Assembly: GCF_902167145.1 (NCBI RefSeq)
Contig: NC_050097.1
Coordinates: 39,788,095 to 39,852,094, forward strand
Source: Zea mays
Lineage: Eukaryota > Streptophyta > Magnoliopsida > Poales > Poaceae
Length of the DNA: 64,000 bases
Direction: 5' to 3'
The position numbers and the translations under genes are program-made. Below the pieces are notes generated by a model. It saw only the letters and a list, made by a program, of their open reading frames with translations, ran no database searches and was not told where the DNA came from. This document shows, in pieces, positions 42,925 to 54,750 of the stretch (its first letter is position 1; the number at the start of each line of letters is the position of its first letter).

Positions 42925-44538
42925 TGTCGGGGACCATAATTAGGGGTACCCCCAAGACTCCTAATCTCAGCTGGTAACCCCCATCAGCACAAAGCTGCAA
43001 AGGCCTGATGGATGCGATTAAGTCAAGGCTCGGTCCACTCAAGGACACGATCTCGCCTCGCCCGAGCCCAGCCTCGGGCAAGGGCAGCCGACCCCGGAGG
43101 ATCTACGTCTCGCCCGAGGGTCCCCTCAAGCAACGGACACGCCTTCGGCTCGCTCGAGGCCCGGTCTTCGCCTAGAAGCAACCTTGGCCAAATCGCCACG
43201 ACGACCGACCGTATCGCAGGAGCATTTAATGCAAAGATGGCCTGACAACTTATCCTGACACACGCCCTTCAGTCGACTGAGCCAAAGTGACCGCAGTCAC
43301 TTGGCCGCTCCACTGACCAGTCTGACAAGAAGACAGCGCCGCCCGCATCGCTCCGACTACTGTGCCACTCGACAAAGTGAGGCTGACAGCGGCCAAGTCC
43401 AGCCTCAGGCGCCATAGGAAGCTCCGCCTCGCCCGACCCAGGGCTCGGACTCGGGCTCGGCCCCGGAAGACGACGAACTCCGCCTCGCCCGACCCAGGGC
43501 TCGGACTCGGGCTCAGCCCTGGAAGACGACGAACTCCGCCTCGCCCGACCCAGGGCTCGGACTCGGGCTCGGCCCCGGAAGACGATGAACTCCGCCTCGC
43601 CCGACCCAGGGCTCGGACTCGGACTCGACCCTGGAAGACGACAAACTCCGCCTCGCCCGACCCAGGGCTCGGACTCGGGCTCGGCCCCGGAAGACGACGA
43701 ACTCCGCCTCGCCCGACCCAGGGCTCCGACTCGGCCTCGGCCCCAGAAGACGACGAACTCTGCCTCGCCCGACCCAAGGGCTCGGACTCGACCTCGACCT
43801 CGACCTCGAAAGACAGACTCGACCTCGACCTCGGAGGAGCCTCCACCTCGCCCAACCCAGGGCTCGAACCGACCACGTCACAGGAGGCGCCATCATTACC
43901 CTACCCCAAGCTAACTCAGGCTACAGGGAACAAGACCGGCGTCCCATCTGGCTCGCCCCGGTAAACAAGTAATGATGGCGCCCTGCATGCTCCATAACGA
44001 CGGCGGCTCTCAGCTCCCTTACGGAAGCAAGGGGACGTCAGCAAGGACTCGACAGCCCCGACAGCTGTCCTTCTACCAGGCTCCAGCGCTCCTCCGACGG
44101 CCACGACACCACACGAACAGGGTGCCAAAACCTCTCCGGCTGCCACGACGGCATGTACTTAGGGCACTAGCTCTTCTCTGCTAGACACGTTAGCACACTG
44201 CTACACCTCCCATTGTACACCTGGACCCCCTCCTTACGCCTATAAAGGGAAGGTCCAGGGCTCTCTTACGGGAGGGTTGGCCGCGCGGGGAAGGACGGGA
44301 CGACGCGTGCATAGGCCTCTCGCTCCCTCCCGCGCGGACGCTTGTAACCCCCTACTGCAAGCGCACCCGACCTGGGCGCGGGACAAACACGAAGGCTGTG
44401 GGTTTCCCCTTTTACACCTGTCTCCCTCCGGCTTTCTCCCCCCTTCGCGCTTCGTCTCGCGCCGACCCATCTGGGCTGGGGCACGCGGCGACAATTTACT
44501 CGTCGGTCCAGGGACCCTCCGGGGTCAAAACGCCGACA
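42925..44538 (+). repeat. 3' LTR of Huck H1
   Basis: 1,614 bp, TGTCGGGG to CGCCGACA. It is 71 bp longer than the 5' LTR, mainly through one more 56-bp unit (array 43422-43865) plus short insertions such as a duplicated CCCCGACAG near 44060. Scattered substitutions are more frequent than between the T1 LTRs, so H1 looks older than T1 and F. Confidence 0.93.
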
Positions 44539-44543
44539 CCACC

Positions 44544-44890
44544 GGACAGTCCAGTGATTTATAGTCGTACGCCGCCGATGAAACCCGAGAGCAGCCAGTT
44601 CGCCAGAGCTAGCCTGGCGCACCGGACACTGTCCGGTGCACCACCGGACAGTCCGGTGCTCCCAGACTGCGCAGAGTCTTGGCTGCTCAGCCAAGCTTTT
44701 CCAAATTGATCTTTTCCTGTTTCTAGCACTTAGACACAATGCATTAGTCTGTACTAAGTCTTAGAAACATACCTTTACTCTTGATTTGCACTTCTCAAGT
44801 CTTTGGCACAAATATTACTCAAAGCATTTGTGTGGAGCACTTAATCACCAAAATCTTATAGAAATGTCCCAAGGGTACATTTCCCTTTCA
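44544..44890 (-). repeat. 5' LTR of Sirevirus A, second part
   Basis: Resumes after H1 and its ccacc copy inside the palindrome array (CACCGGACACTGTCCGGTG near 44617) and ends CCCTTTCA at 44890. Together with 29978-30860 it makes an LTR of about 1,230 bp, close to the 1,242 bp of F. Confidence 0.9.
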
Positions 44891-45004
44891 GTTATATGAT
44901 TTGCACTTCTTGCTTGTTTACCACATAGCAACTCACTCACTATGTGTTGGACACTTAATCACCAAAACATTATAGAAATGGCCAAAGGGCACATTTCCCT
45001 TTCA
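44891..45004 (-). repeat. Terminal fragment of Sirevirus C 3' LTR
   Basis: Resembles the last 120 bases of the A LTR (GATTTGCACTTC, then CACTTAATCACCAAAA, then GGGCACATTTCCCTTTCA) and is followed by the polypurine tract block ATCTCCCCCTTTTT at 45005. It makes two LTR ends stand in tandem at 44890 and 45004, which shows A inserted 114 bp inside C's LTR. Confidence 0.88.
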
Positions 45005-45789
45005 ATCTCCCCCTTTTTGGTGATTTATGCCAACACATCAAAAAGCAACAAAAGAAGTACAACATCAATGCAATTGAAGACCAAATTGTTTTTGCTAATG
45101 ATTTGGCATATTTGGATCACTCTTTGCCACCACTTGGTTTGTTTTTGTAAATCAAATTATTTTCCTATCTCTAAGTCAAACACACTTGTTTGGGCAAATC
45201 AAGAGATATTCCAATGGAAAAATTGATCAAGTACCAAAAACTCCCCTTTTCCCATAAACAAAAATTCTCCCCCACAAGAGACCAAATTTTGCAATAAGAG
45301 TATTTTGGACAAATCAAAAGTTCTAACTCTATTGTTTTCAAAATTCACAAGTGGTAGCTGATCCATTTGCTTTGGCCTTAATTTCTCCCCTTTTGGCATT
45401 AAGCACCAAAACAGGATCATTTTTGGCCCTCTAATCCCATTGCCTTACCAAAAAATGTCAATTAAGAGCAAACAGGCAATGAGAGCATAAGTATGAACTT
45501 GGAGGTGAGTACACTAATACCGGAGTGCAGTGGAAGTCTTTGCATTGTCTAAGTTCACCTTTCCCTTTCAATGCACTTTGGAGACTACATCAAGTATACT
45601 CAAACACAAAGGTTAGTCTCAAAGGGTCAAGTTGTAGCACATCTCCCCCTAAATATGTGCACCATTTGCATATGGACTTGTGAGGTCCGGGGAGGTCATG
45701 TACAACTTGAGCACCACAAATATACAATGAGCAATGTAGATGCTTCAAAGTAACATGATCAAGGGCATAAAACACATGTATGCTATAGA
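45005..45789 (-). other. Sirevirus C 3' non-coding region with polypurine tracts
   Basis: No gene is seen. Plus-strand polypyrimidine blocks (CTCCCCCTTTTT at 45006-45017, CTCCCC near 45241, 45266, 45385 and 45641) are the serial polypurine tracts of the element strand. It aligns in order with the F region 21459-22281. Confidence 0.8.
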
Positions 45790-48700
45790 TCAATCCAAGT
45801 TACGCGAATCTAAGACATTTAGCTCACTACGCAACCTGCAAAAAGTTTTCTCATCCAACGGCTTGGTAAAGATATCGGCTAGCTGGTTCTCGGTGCTAAT
45901 ATGGTACACCTCAGTATCTCCCTTTTGCTGGTGGTCTCTTAGGAAGCGATGTCGGATGTCTATGTGCTTAGTGCGGCTGTGTTCAACAGGATTATCCGCC
46001 ATGCGGATAGCACTCTCATTGTCACATAGGAGTGGGACTTTGCTCAGATTGTAGCCAAAGTTTCGGAGGGTTTGCCTCATCCAAAGTAGTTGCGCGCAAC
46101 ACTGTCCTGTGGCAACATACTCGGCCTCAGCGGTGGATAGGGCAACAGATGTCTGTTTCTTGGAACTCCAGGACACCAGGGACCTTCCTAGAAATTGGCA
46201 CGTCCCTGGTGTACTCTTCCTATCTACTTTGCACCCGGCATAGTCGGAGTCTACGTATCCAATTAAGTGAAAGGTAGACCCCTTAGGATACCAGATCCCG
46301 AAGCAATGCGTGGCAACTAAATATCTAAGAATTCGCTTAACGGCCACAAGGTGACATTCCTTGGGGTCGGATTGATATCTAGCACACATGCATACACTTA
46401 GCATAATGTCCGGTCTACTAGCACATAAATAAAGCAAGGAACCTATCATAGATCGGTATGCCTTTTCATCAACGGACTTACCTCCTTTGTTGAGGTCGAC
46501 GTGCCCGTTGGTTCCCATCGGTGTCTTCGCGGGCTTGGTGTCCTTCATCCCAAACCTCTTGAGAAGATCTTGAGTGTACTTTGTTTGGGAGAGGAAGGTG
46601 TCGTCCTTGAGTTGCTTCACTTGGAACCCAAGGAAGTAGGTCAACTCGCCCATCATCGACATCTCGAACTTTTGTGGCATCACCCTGCTAAACTCCTCAC
46701 AAGACTTTTGATTAGTAGAACCAAATATTATGTCATCGACATAAATTTGGCACACAAAAAGATCACCATCGCAAGTCTTAGTAAAAAGAGTGGGATCAGC
46801 TTTCCCAACCTTGAAAGCATTAGCAATTAAGAAATCTCTAAGGCATTCATACCATGCTCTTGGGGCTTGCTTAAGTCCATAGAGCGCCTTAGAGAGCTTG
46901 AACACATGGTCGGGGTACCTGTCATCCTCAAAGCCAGGGGTTGTTCCACGTAGACCTTCTCCTTGATTGGCTCGTTGAGGAAAGCGCCCTTTACGTCCAT
47001 TTGAAACAACCTGAAGGAGCAAAAGTCTCCTCGAAATCTAAACCTGCGACTTGGGCATAACCTTTTGCCACAAGTCAAGCCTTGTTTCTTGTCACCACCC
47101 CGTGCTCGTCTTGCTTGTTGCGGAACACCCACTTGGTTCCCACAACATTTTGCTTTGGACGTGGCACCAGGCTCCAAACTTCATTCCTCTTGAAGTTGTT
47201 GAGCTCTTCTTGCATGGCCAACACCCAGTCCGGATCCTACAAGGCCTCTTCTACCCTGAAAGGCTCAATAGAAGAGACAAACGAGTAATGCTCACAAAAA
47301 TTAGCTAAACGTGAGCGAGTTGTTACTCCCTTGCTTATGTCACCCAGAATCTGATCGACGGGGTGATTTCTTTGGATCGTCGCTCGAACTTGAGTTGGAG
47401 GGACCCGTGGTGCTTCTTCCTCCATCACTTGTTCTTCATGTGCTCCCCTTTGAACCTGTCCCTCTTCTTGAGGTACCTGTTCACCAGATTGAGTTGGAGG
47501 ATGCACCATTGTGGAGGAAGATGGCTGATCTTGCTCTTGTTGTTCCTGTGGTCGCACATCACCTATCGCCATCGTGCGCATTGCGGCTGTCAGAACATCA
47601 TCTTCATCTATGTCATCAAGATCAACTTGCTCTCTTGGAGAGCCATTAGTCTCATCAAATACAACATCGCTAGAGACTTCAACCAAACCCGATGATTTGT
47701 TGAAGACTCTATACGCCTTTGTATTTGAGTCATACCCTAGTAAAAACCCTTCTACTGCCTTGGGAGCAAATTTAGAATGTCTACCTTTCTTCACCAGAAT
47801 GTAACATTTGCTCCCAAATACACGAAAGTAAGAAATGTTGGGTTTGTTACCGGTAAGGAGTTCATACGAGGTCTTCTTGAGAAGGTGATGTAGATAGAGC
47901 CGGTTTATGGCATGGCAAGCTGTGTTCACAGCTTCTGACCAAAACCGCTCGAGCGTCTTGAATTCTCCAAGCATCGTTCTCGCCATGTCGATGAGCGTCC
48001 TGTTCTTCCTCACTACCACACTGTTTTGTTATGGTGTGTAGGGAGCGGAGAACTCGTGCTTGACACCTTCTTCCTCAAGATACTCCTCCACTTGCAGATT
48101 CTTAAACTCATACCCGTTGTCGCTTCTTATCTTTTTCACCTTGAGCTCAAATTCATTTTGAGCCCTCGTTAGAAAGCGCTTTAGGGTCCCTTGGGTTTCT
48201 GATTTATCCTGCAAAAAGAACACCCAAGTGAGGCGGGAAAAATCATCAACAATTACAAGACCATACTTATTTCCCCCGATGCTAAGGTAGGCAACGGGTC
48301 CAAAGAGGTCCATGTGAAGAAGCTCCAGTGGTCTTGATGTTGTCATCACATTCTTGCTGTGATGAGTGCTTCCCACCTATTTCCCTGCCTAACAAGCTGC
48401 ACAAGGTCTATCTTTCTTGAAACAAACAATGGTTAGTCCTAACACATGTTCTCCCTTTAGAAGTTTATGAAGGTTCTTCATCCCAACATGTGCTAGACGG
48501 TGATGCCACAGCCAGCCCATACTAGTCTTAGCTATTAAGCATGCATCTAGATCAGCCTCCGCTTTCAAAAAATCAACTAAGTAGAGTTTGTCGTCTAATA
48601 CACCCTTAAAAGCTAATGAACCATCACTCCTTTTAAAGACAGATACATCAACATTTGTAAAAAGACAATTGTAACCCATGTGACACAATTGACTTACAGA

Positions 48701-48931
48701 CAGAAGGTTGTAACCAAGCGACTCTACTAGAAATACATTTGATATGGAGTGCTCGTTGGTGATGGCTATCTTTCCCAAACCCTTGACCTTGCCTTGATTC
48801 CCATCTCCAAAGATAATCGTATCCTGGGAATCCTTGTTCTTAACGTAGGAGGTGAACATCTTCTTCTCCCCCGTCATGTGGTTTGTGCATCCGCTGTTGA
48901 TAATCCAGCTTGAGCCCCTGGATGCATACAA
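45790..48931 (-). pseudogene. pol: Sirevirus C pol, inactivated
   Basis: Pol remnant aligning with the intact F Pol from the protease (near 48931) to the RNase H C terminus DSRNLD (45790). Lesions seen: the protease DSG is NSG (codon 48896-48898); TAG codons at 48389-48391 and 48377-48379 sit in the finger segment C-AGK-VG where F has Gln; TAA 48029-48031 replaces Gln just before the integrase motif; the integrase catalytic Glu is Val (48011-48013). About 55 bp of RT is missing near 47010-47020, between CCTGAA and GGAGCAAAAG, with a frame change, and further frame changes lie near 46950-47180. YVDD and the RNase H motifs remain. This copy is dead several times over. Confidence 0.93.
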
Positions 48932-51286
48932 GGAATTTAAGCTTGGGTTTTAGGTACCCAATCTTGTTGGGTCCTACAAGGTTAGTCACAATAGTTTTTG
49001 GAACCCATATGCAAGTTTTGTCTCCCTTGCATTTGGATCCCAATTTCCTAGCCACTACTTTTGCATTCTTACATGAAAGAACAAAAGAACTGTTGCAAGC
49101 ATGGAAAATAGTAGTAGATTCATTGCGCATTTTCCTAGGCACATGATGCACAACATGATTTCTCCTAGGCCTACTTCAACCATGAACAAAAGTAGAACTA
49201 GAGGCAGACATAGCATGTAAATTAAAAACATCATGAACATAACTCCTATTATAATGAGCATGATTAGCAATTTTCCTATCATAAATAAAGGCATGGTTCC
49301 TTTGAGGATTACTAACCATAGGAGCCTTCCCTTTCTCCTTGTTGGGAATGGGAGCCCTTTGGCTTGTTAAGTTTTTGGCTTCCTTTCAAAAACCAAGCCC
49401 ATCCTTAATTGAGGCTTGTCTACCAACGGTGTAGGCATCCCTAGCAAATTTTAATTTATCAAAATTAATTTTGCAAGTCTTAAGTTGAGCATTAAGACTT
49501 TCCACCTCGTCATTTAATTTGGTAATAGAAATAAGGTGTTCATCACAAGCATCAACATCAAAATCCTTACATCTATTACATATAACAACATGCTCTACAC
49601 ATGAACTAGTATTGTTGACTTCCTCTAGCTTAGCATTTAGTTCATCATTTAAGCTTTTTAAACTAGAGACCGATTCATGGCAAACAGACAATTCAGAGGA
49701 TAACATTTCATTTCTCTTAATTTCTAAGGCAAGGGATTTTTGCACACTAATAAATTTGTCATGTTCCTCATACAGAATATCCTCTTGTTTTTCTAACAAT
49801 CTATCCTTTTCATTTAGAGCATCAATTAATTCATTATTTTTTTCTATTTTAGCTCTATCTAAACCTTTAAATAAACTAGAGTAATCTACTTCATCTTCGG
49901 AAGAATCATCATCGCTAGAAGTAGTGTACTTAGGGGTATCTCGAACATGTACCTTCTTTTCCTTGGCCATAAGACATGTATGGCGTTCGTTGGGGAAGAG
50001 AGAAGACTTATTGAAGGCCGAGGCAGCGAGTCCTTCATCGTCAGAGTCAGAAGAGGAGCAGTCTGAGTCTCATTCCTTTCCAAGGTGCGCCTCGCCCTTT
50101 GCCTTCCTGTAGCTCTTCGTTTTCTCCTTCGTCCCACTCTTTTCTTGTCCCTGGTCACTATCATTATCAGGACAATTTGCAATAAAGTGAACAGTCTTAC
50201 CGCATTTGAAGCAGGATCGCTTTCCCTTTGTTTGTTCTTGTTGGGGTACTCCTTGCGTCCTTTAAGTGCGGTCTTGAAGCGCTTGATGATAAGCGCCATC
50301 TCATCTTCGTTGAGGCCGACAGCCTCCACTTGAGCTACCTTGCTTGGTAGTGCCTCCTTGCTACTAGTTGCCTTGAGCGCAATGGGTTGTGGCTCGTAGA
50401 CGGGCAGAGGGCCGTTTAAGGCGTCATCTACATACCTTGCCTCCTTAGCCATCATGCGCCCGCTTACAAATTTTCCAAGTATCTGCTCGGGCGTCATCTT
50501 TGTGTACCTGGGATTTTCACGGATAAGATTCACAAGATGGGGGTCAATAACTGTAAAGGACCTAAGCATGAGTCGGACGACGTTGTGATCTGTCCATCTT
50601 GTGCTTCCATAGCTTCTAATCTTGTTGACCAGGGTCTTGAGCCTGTTGTAGGTTTGTGTTGGCTCTTCTCCCCTGATCATGGCGAATCTCCCTAGCTCGC
50701 CTTCCACTAGTTCCATTTTGGTGATCATTGTAGCATCATTTCCCTCATGTGAGATCTTGAGGGTGTCCCAGATTTGCTTGGCGTTGTCCAAGCCACTTAC
50801 TTTATTATACTCGTCCCTGCAAAGAGATGCTAACAACACAGTAGTAGCTTGAGCATTCTTATGGATTTGCTCATTAATAATCACAGGGTTATCCGTACTA
50901 TCGAAATGCATTCCATTTTCCAATATTTCCCAAATGATAGGATGGAGAGAAAATAGATGACTACGCATTTTATGACTCCAAAATGAGTAGTACTCTCCAT
51001 CAAAGTGTGGAGGTTTTCCTAGAGGAATAGAAAGTAAATGTGCATTCGAATTGTATGGCATGCGAGAATAGTCAAAAGAGTAGTTTTGATTAACTGTTCT
51101 CTTTTTTGACGAAGAGTTGTCGTCGTCGTCGTTTCTTAGTGAAGAAGATGCATCGCTGTTGTAGTAGATGATCTTCTTGATGCGCCTCTTCTTCCCGTCC
51201 TTCTTCTTGTGACTTGAGCCTGAATCAGTGGACTTGTCATCTCTTGGCTCGTTGAAGATGGACTCCTTCTCCTTGTCATTGACCAC
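48932..51286 (-). pseudogene. gag: Sirevirus C gag, broken and cut by D
   Basis: Gag remnant in several frames. It has the core (FDYSRMPYNSNAHLL, AKQIWDTLKISHEG), a zinc-knuckle region displaced by a frameshift near 50235, the coiled-coil part (49386-49970, KNNELIDALNEKD) and a basic tail (48950-49151). The N-terminal residues before VVNDKEKES are cut off at 51286, where the LTR of D begins. The frame nevertheless stays open across the junction into D's LTR, giving a 545-codon chimeric frame that lacks an ATG at its start. Confidence 0.9.
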
Positions 51287-52895
51287 TGTCGGCGTTTCGA
51301 GACCGGGGGGTCCCTGGGCCGACGAGTGAATGTCGTCGCGTGCCCCAGCCCAGATGGGTCGAGCGCGAGGGCGAGCGCGAAGGGGGGAGAGCGAGGCGGC
51401 CGGAGACCGGCGTGAGAGAGGTGGGAATCCCGCGGCCTTCGTGTTTGTCCCGCGCCCAGGTCGGGTGCGCTTGCAGTAGGGGGTTACAAGCGTCCACGCG
51501 GGAGAGGGAGCGAGCGGCCCCAAGCGAGCGCCTGTCTCGTCCTCGTCCCCGCGCGGCCAAGTACATGTCGTTGTCTCTAAGAGGGCCCTGGTCCTTCCTT
51601 TTATAGGCGTAAGGAGAGGATCCAGGTGTACAATGGGGGGTGTAGCAGAGTGCTACGTGTCTAGCGGAGGAGAGCTAGCGCCCTAAGTACATGCCGTTGT
51701 GGCAGCCGGAGAGATTTTGGCACCCAGCTGGTGTGATGTCGTGGCCGTCGGAGGAGCGATGGAGCCTGGCGGGGGGACAGCTGTCGGAGCGGTTGAGTCC
51801 TTGCTGACGTCCTCCTGCTTCCGTAAGGGGGCCGAGAGCCGCCGTCGTCACAGAGTATGGGGGGCGCCATCATTGCCTATCTAGCGGAGCGAGCCAGATG
51901 GGACGCTGGTCTTGTTTCCTGCGGCCCGAGTCAGCTCGGGGTAGGGCGATGATGGCACCTCCTGTCGACGTGGCTGGTCTGCGCCCTAGGTTGGGCGATG
52001 TGGAAGCTCCTCCGAAGCCGAGGTCGAGTCTGTCTTTCGTGGCCGAGGTCGAGTCCGAGCCCCTGGGTCGGGCGAGGCGGAGGCCGTTGGCTGAGGCCAG
52101 GGCGGAGTCCGAGCCCTGGGGTCGGGCGAAGCGGAGTTCGTCGTCTTCTGGGGCTGAGCCCGAGTTCGAGCCCTGGGTCGGGCGGAGCGGAGTTCGCCGT
52201 CTTCCAGGACTTAGCCCGAGTCCGAGCCCTGGGTCGGGCGGAGCGGAGTTCGCCGTCTTCCGGGACTTAGCCCGAGTCTGAGCCCTGGGTCGGGCGGAGC
52301 GGAGTTCGTCGTCTTTCGGGACTTAGCCCGAGTCCGAGCCCTGGGTCGGGCGGAGCGGAGTTCGTAGTCTTCCAGGACTTAGCCTGAGTCCGAGCCCTGG
52401 GTCGGGCGGAGCGGAATTTGCTATGGTGCCTTCGGCCGGGCCTGACTGCCTGTCAGTCTCACTCTGTCAAGTGGCACCGCAGTCGAAGTGGCGCAGGCGG
52501 TGCTGTCCTTCTGTCAGGCCGGTCAGTGGAGCGGCGAAGTGACGGCGGTCACTTCGGCTCTGCCGGCTGGGGGCGCGCGTCAGGATAAAGGTGTCAGGCC
52601 ACCTTTGCATTAAATGCTCCTGCGATTTGGTCGGGGTTGCTTCTTAGCGAAGGCAGGGCCTCGGGCGAGCCGGAAATATATTCGCCGTTGGAGGGGGGCC
52701 TCGGGCGAGACGGAAATCCTCCGGGGTCGGCTGCCCTTGTCCGAGGCTAGGCTCGGGCGAGGCGTGATCGAGTCGCTCGAATGGACTGATCCCTGACTTA
52801 GTCGCACCCATCAGGCCTTTGCAGCTTTATGTTGATGGGGGTTACCAGCTGAGAATTAGGAGCCTTGAGGGTACCCCTAATTATGGTCCCCGACA
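51287..52895 (-). repeat. 3' LTR of Huck D
   Basis: 1,609 bp, the plus strand starting TGTCGGCG and ending CCCGACA. TATA is on the minus strand at 51599-51605, and the reverse-oriented 56-bp repeat array lies at about 52040-52425 (GGGTCGGGCGGAGCGGAGTT units). Its promoter points left, out of the element into the gag remnant of C. Confidence 0.9.
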
Positions 52896-54732
52896 GTAGC
52901 CCCCGAGCCTCGAAGGGAGTGTTAGCACTCGCTTGGAGGCTTTCGTCGCACTTTTTTGCAAGGGGACCAGCCTTTCTCGGTTGCATTTTATTCCGGTGGG
53001 TGCGCGCGAGCGCACCCGCCGGGTGTAGCCCCCGAGGCCTCGGAGGAGTGGTTTTACTCCTTCGAGGTCTTAATGCCTTGCATAATGCTTCGGCTGGTCT
53101 GGTTGTTCCCTCATGCGAGCTGGCCATAGCCCAGGTGTACGGTCGGGTCCCAAGTTCTCGGGCTGGTATGTTGACGCTGTCAACGGTTCGGCCGGAGCCG
53201 GGTTTGCGAGAGCAGCCCCCGAGCCTCTGCACAGGGCGAGAGGGCGATCAGGGACAGACTCGGCTTTTTTCATACGCCCCTGCGTCGCCTTTCCGCAAGG
53301 AGGAGGGGGGGAAAGCGCCATGTTGCCCTCGATGGGCGCCGAACATGGTGTCTCCGGTGAGCTGCAAGCGGGTAATCCGAGTGGACGTCCGTGCCCCGTT
53401 CGTTAGGGGTCGGCTAGGGGCCCAGAGGCACGCCCAAAAGTACCTGCGGGTGATCTGCCGGACCCGGTCCCCTGGCGACAGGGTCCGAGGGCTCGATGCC
53501 TCCCTCTGATGGGATTCCGTTACAAGATCGCTCCCGCTGGTCTCGGAAATGTCCTAGGGTACCTCGGGAGCGCAGCCCGAGCCTTGGTTATGTATCGAAC
53601 GTACCCATGGTCATCCCTCGCTCGGCGTCTGAGGCGGCTGTGAACCCTTCGGGGGCCAGCCTTCGAACCCCTGATCAGTAATGGGCGCGAAGCCCGAGTA
53701 GCCTGAGGCGGCCGTGGAACCCTTCCGAGGGGCCGACCTTCGAACCTCTCACCAGTAGTGGGTGTAGGGCCCACGCGATCTGAGGCGGCTGTCGAACCCT
53801 TCCGGGGGGCCAGCCTTCGAACCTCTGATCAGTAGGGTGGCTCGGAGCCTGGTTCCTTCACAGGGAAGGATCCTTTTCGGGGTATCCCCCTTTCCCGATC
53901 CCTGTTGCAAGAGAGAGAAAGAGGAAAAAAGGAAAAGGATACGAAATCGAACGACGCGGCGTACCTTTTTGGTGCGGTTATTACGGCGAAGGCGAAGCGT
54001 TGCCTGCTCCTCCTGCCAGAGGCGCCGCCTGTCCCGCCGTGGAGTTAATGCGACGGGGCGAGTGGTTGGCGGGGCGGCCGTTGCGCGTGCACGAGCCGTT
54101 CGAGGAACGGAACATGGGCGCGTTGTCTTTACGCCGTGAGAGAGGGTTCTCTCGCTGCCCCCGGATGGGACATGAGCTTGGCTGACGACGTGACCGCTGC
54201 TCCCGCCCACCTGCCACCGCCATTACTGCCGGCCCATTTTTGGCCGCACTGACCGCCGCGCCAGGCTGGCGCTGCTGGGTCGTGCACTGGGTCGCCTCGA
54301 GTCGCGGTATTGGTTCCGTAATCGAGGAGGCGCGGTGGTGGCGCAAGTGGCGGTGCGGTTGCATGCACGAAGCGTTCGGCGCGCCGGTTGCATGACACGT
54401 GGGCCTGGGCCTCCATGCTGGGCGTGTTGGGAGTCGGGGAAGTGCGCCCACTTGGCGCGGTTGCATGCCGCCTACATGGCCGCCCGCCCCTTTCGCCCGT
54501 TGGACTAGGCAAAAGTGGAGAGTCACTTGTAACCGCTGGGCGGTTGTGCATACCGCGCACGGCGGTTTGGCTTCTTCTGCTCTGAGCCGGCTTGTATGAC
54601 ATGTGGGACCCAGCCTCCGCGCCGCAGGGGAGGGCCTTGGAGCGTGTTGGAGAAGACTTAGCCCGTGACGGCTGGGGACGCAAGTAGGGATAGTCGCCTT
54701 TAAAAGGAGGGCGACCCCCTTGGAAGGCGACC
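52896..54732 (-). other. Huck D 3' region, LTR-proximal half
   Basis: Starts with GTAGCCCCCGAGCC, the reverse of the polypurine tract. It contains the 77-bp tandem repeat (unit marks 53676, 53753, 53830). It is otherwise GC-rich sequence parallel to H1 41100-42924. Overlapping ORFs exist in several frames, none with conserved coding character that I can see. Confidence 0.75.
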
Positions 54733-54750
54733 ATGTCTTCGCGCTCCCTT

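Larger units (their letters stand above)
30861..44538 (+). mobile_element. Huck-type element H1 (Ty3-gypsy, Tat lineage), complete but decayed
   Basis: 13,678 bp flanked by the 5-bp duplication ccacc (30856-30860 and 44539-44543). It has 5' LTR 30861-32403, leader, gag (about 33360-34498), protease, RT, two RNase H domains and integrase (34502-38986), a 3.9-kb non-coding 3' region with an antisense ORF, and 3' LTR 42925-44538. The LTR start TGTCGGGGACCATAATTAGG and total size fit maize Huck. The second RNase H-like domain between the first RNase H and the integrase is the hallmark of Tat-lineage elements. The coding frame has one 1-bp frameshift and six in-frame TAG codons, with no TAA or TGA. 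Confidence 0.93.
5249..44890 (-). mobile_element. Sirevirus A (Ty1-copia), split by B, T1 and Huck H1
   Basis: Pieces of one minus-strand Sirevirus are gag C-terminal part 5249-6578, gag N-terminal part 29224-29927, PBS 29964-29975, and 5' LTR in two parts (29978-30860 and 44544-44890). The gag pieces join exactly across chromovirus T1, whose 5-bp target duplication catag flanks it (6574-6578 and 29219-29223). The LTR pieces join across Huck H1 (duplication ccacc, 30856-30860 and 44539-44543). A's pol and 3' LTR should lie left of element B, outside the window. A's right end at 44890 is followed by gttat, the presumptive target duplication, and then by the last 114 bp of the LTR of Sirevirus C. 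So A is inserted in C. Confidence 0.88.
44891..51286 (-). mobile_element. Sirevirus C (Ty1-copia), old and decayed, host of A and D
   Basis: Minus-strand Sirevirus: last 114 bp of its 3' LTR (44891-45004), polypurine-rich region, broken pol (45790-48931) and broken gag (48932-51286). A is inserted in its LTR; the first bases after A, gttat, are the presumptive duplication. D interrupts gag at 51286, with accac (51282-51286) as the left duplication. The rest of C (gag start, 5' LTR) should lie beyond D and E, outside the window. It has more frameshifts and stops than A, B or F, consistent with being the oldest layer. Confidence 0.88.

Noticed and set aside
44891..45004. Tandem LTR end as a solo LTR or assembly duplication
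   Set aside because: The fragment differs in sequence from the A LTR end and is followed by C's own polypurine tract, so it is C's LTR end cut by A.
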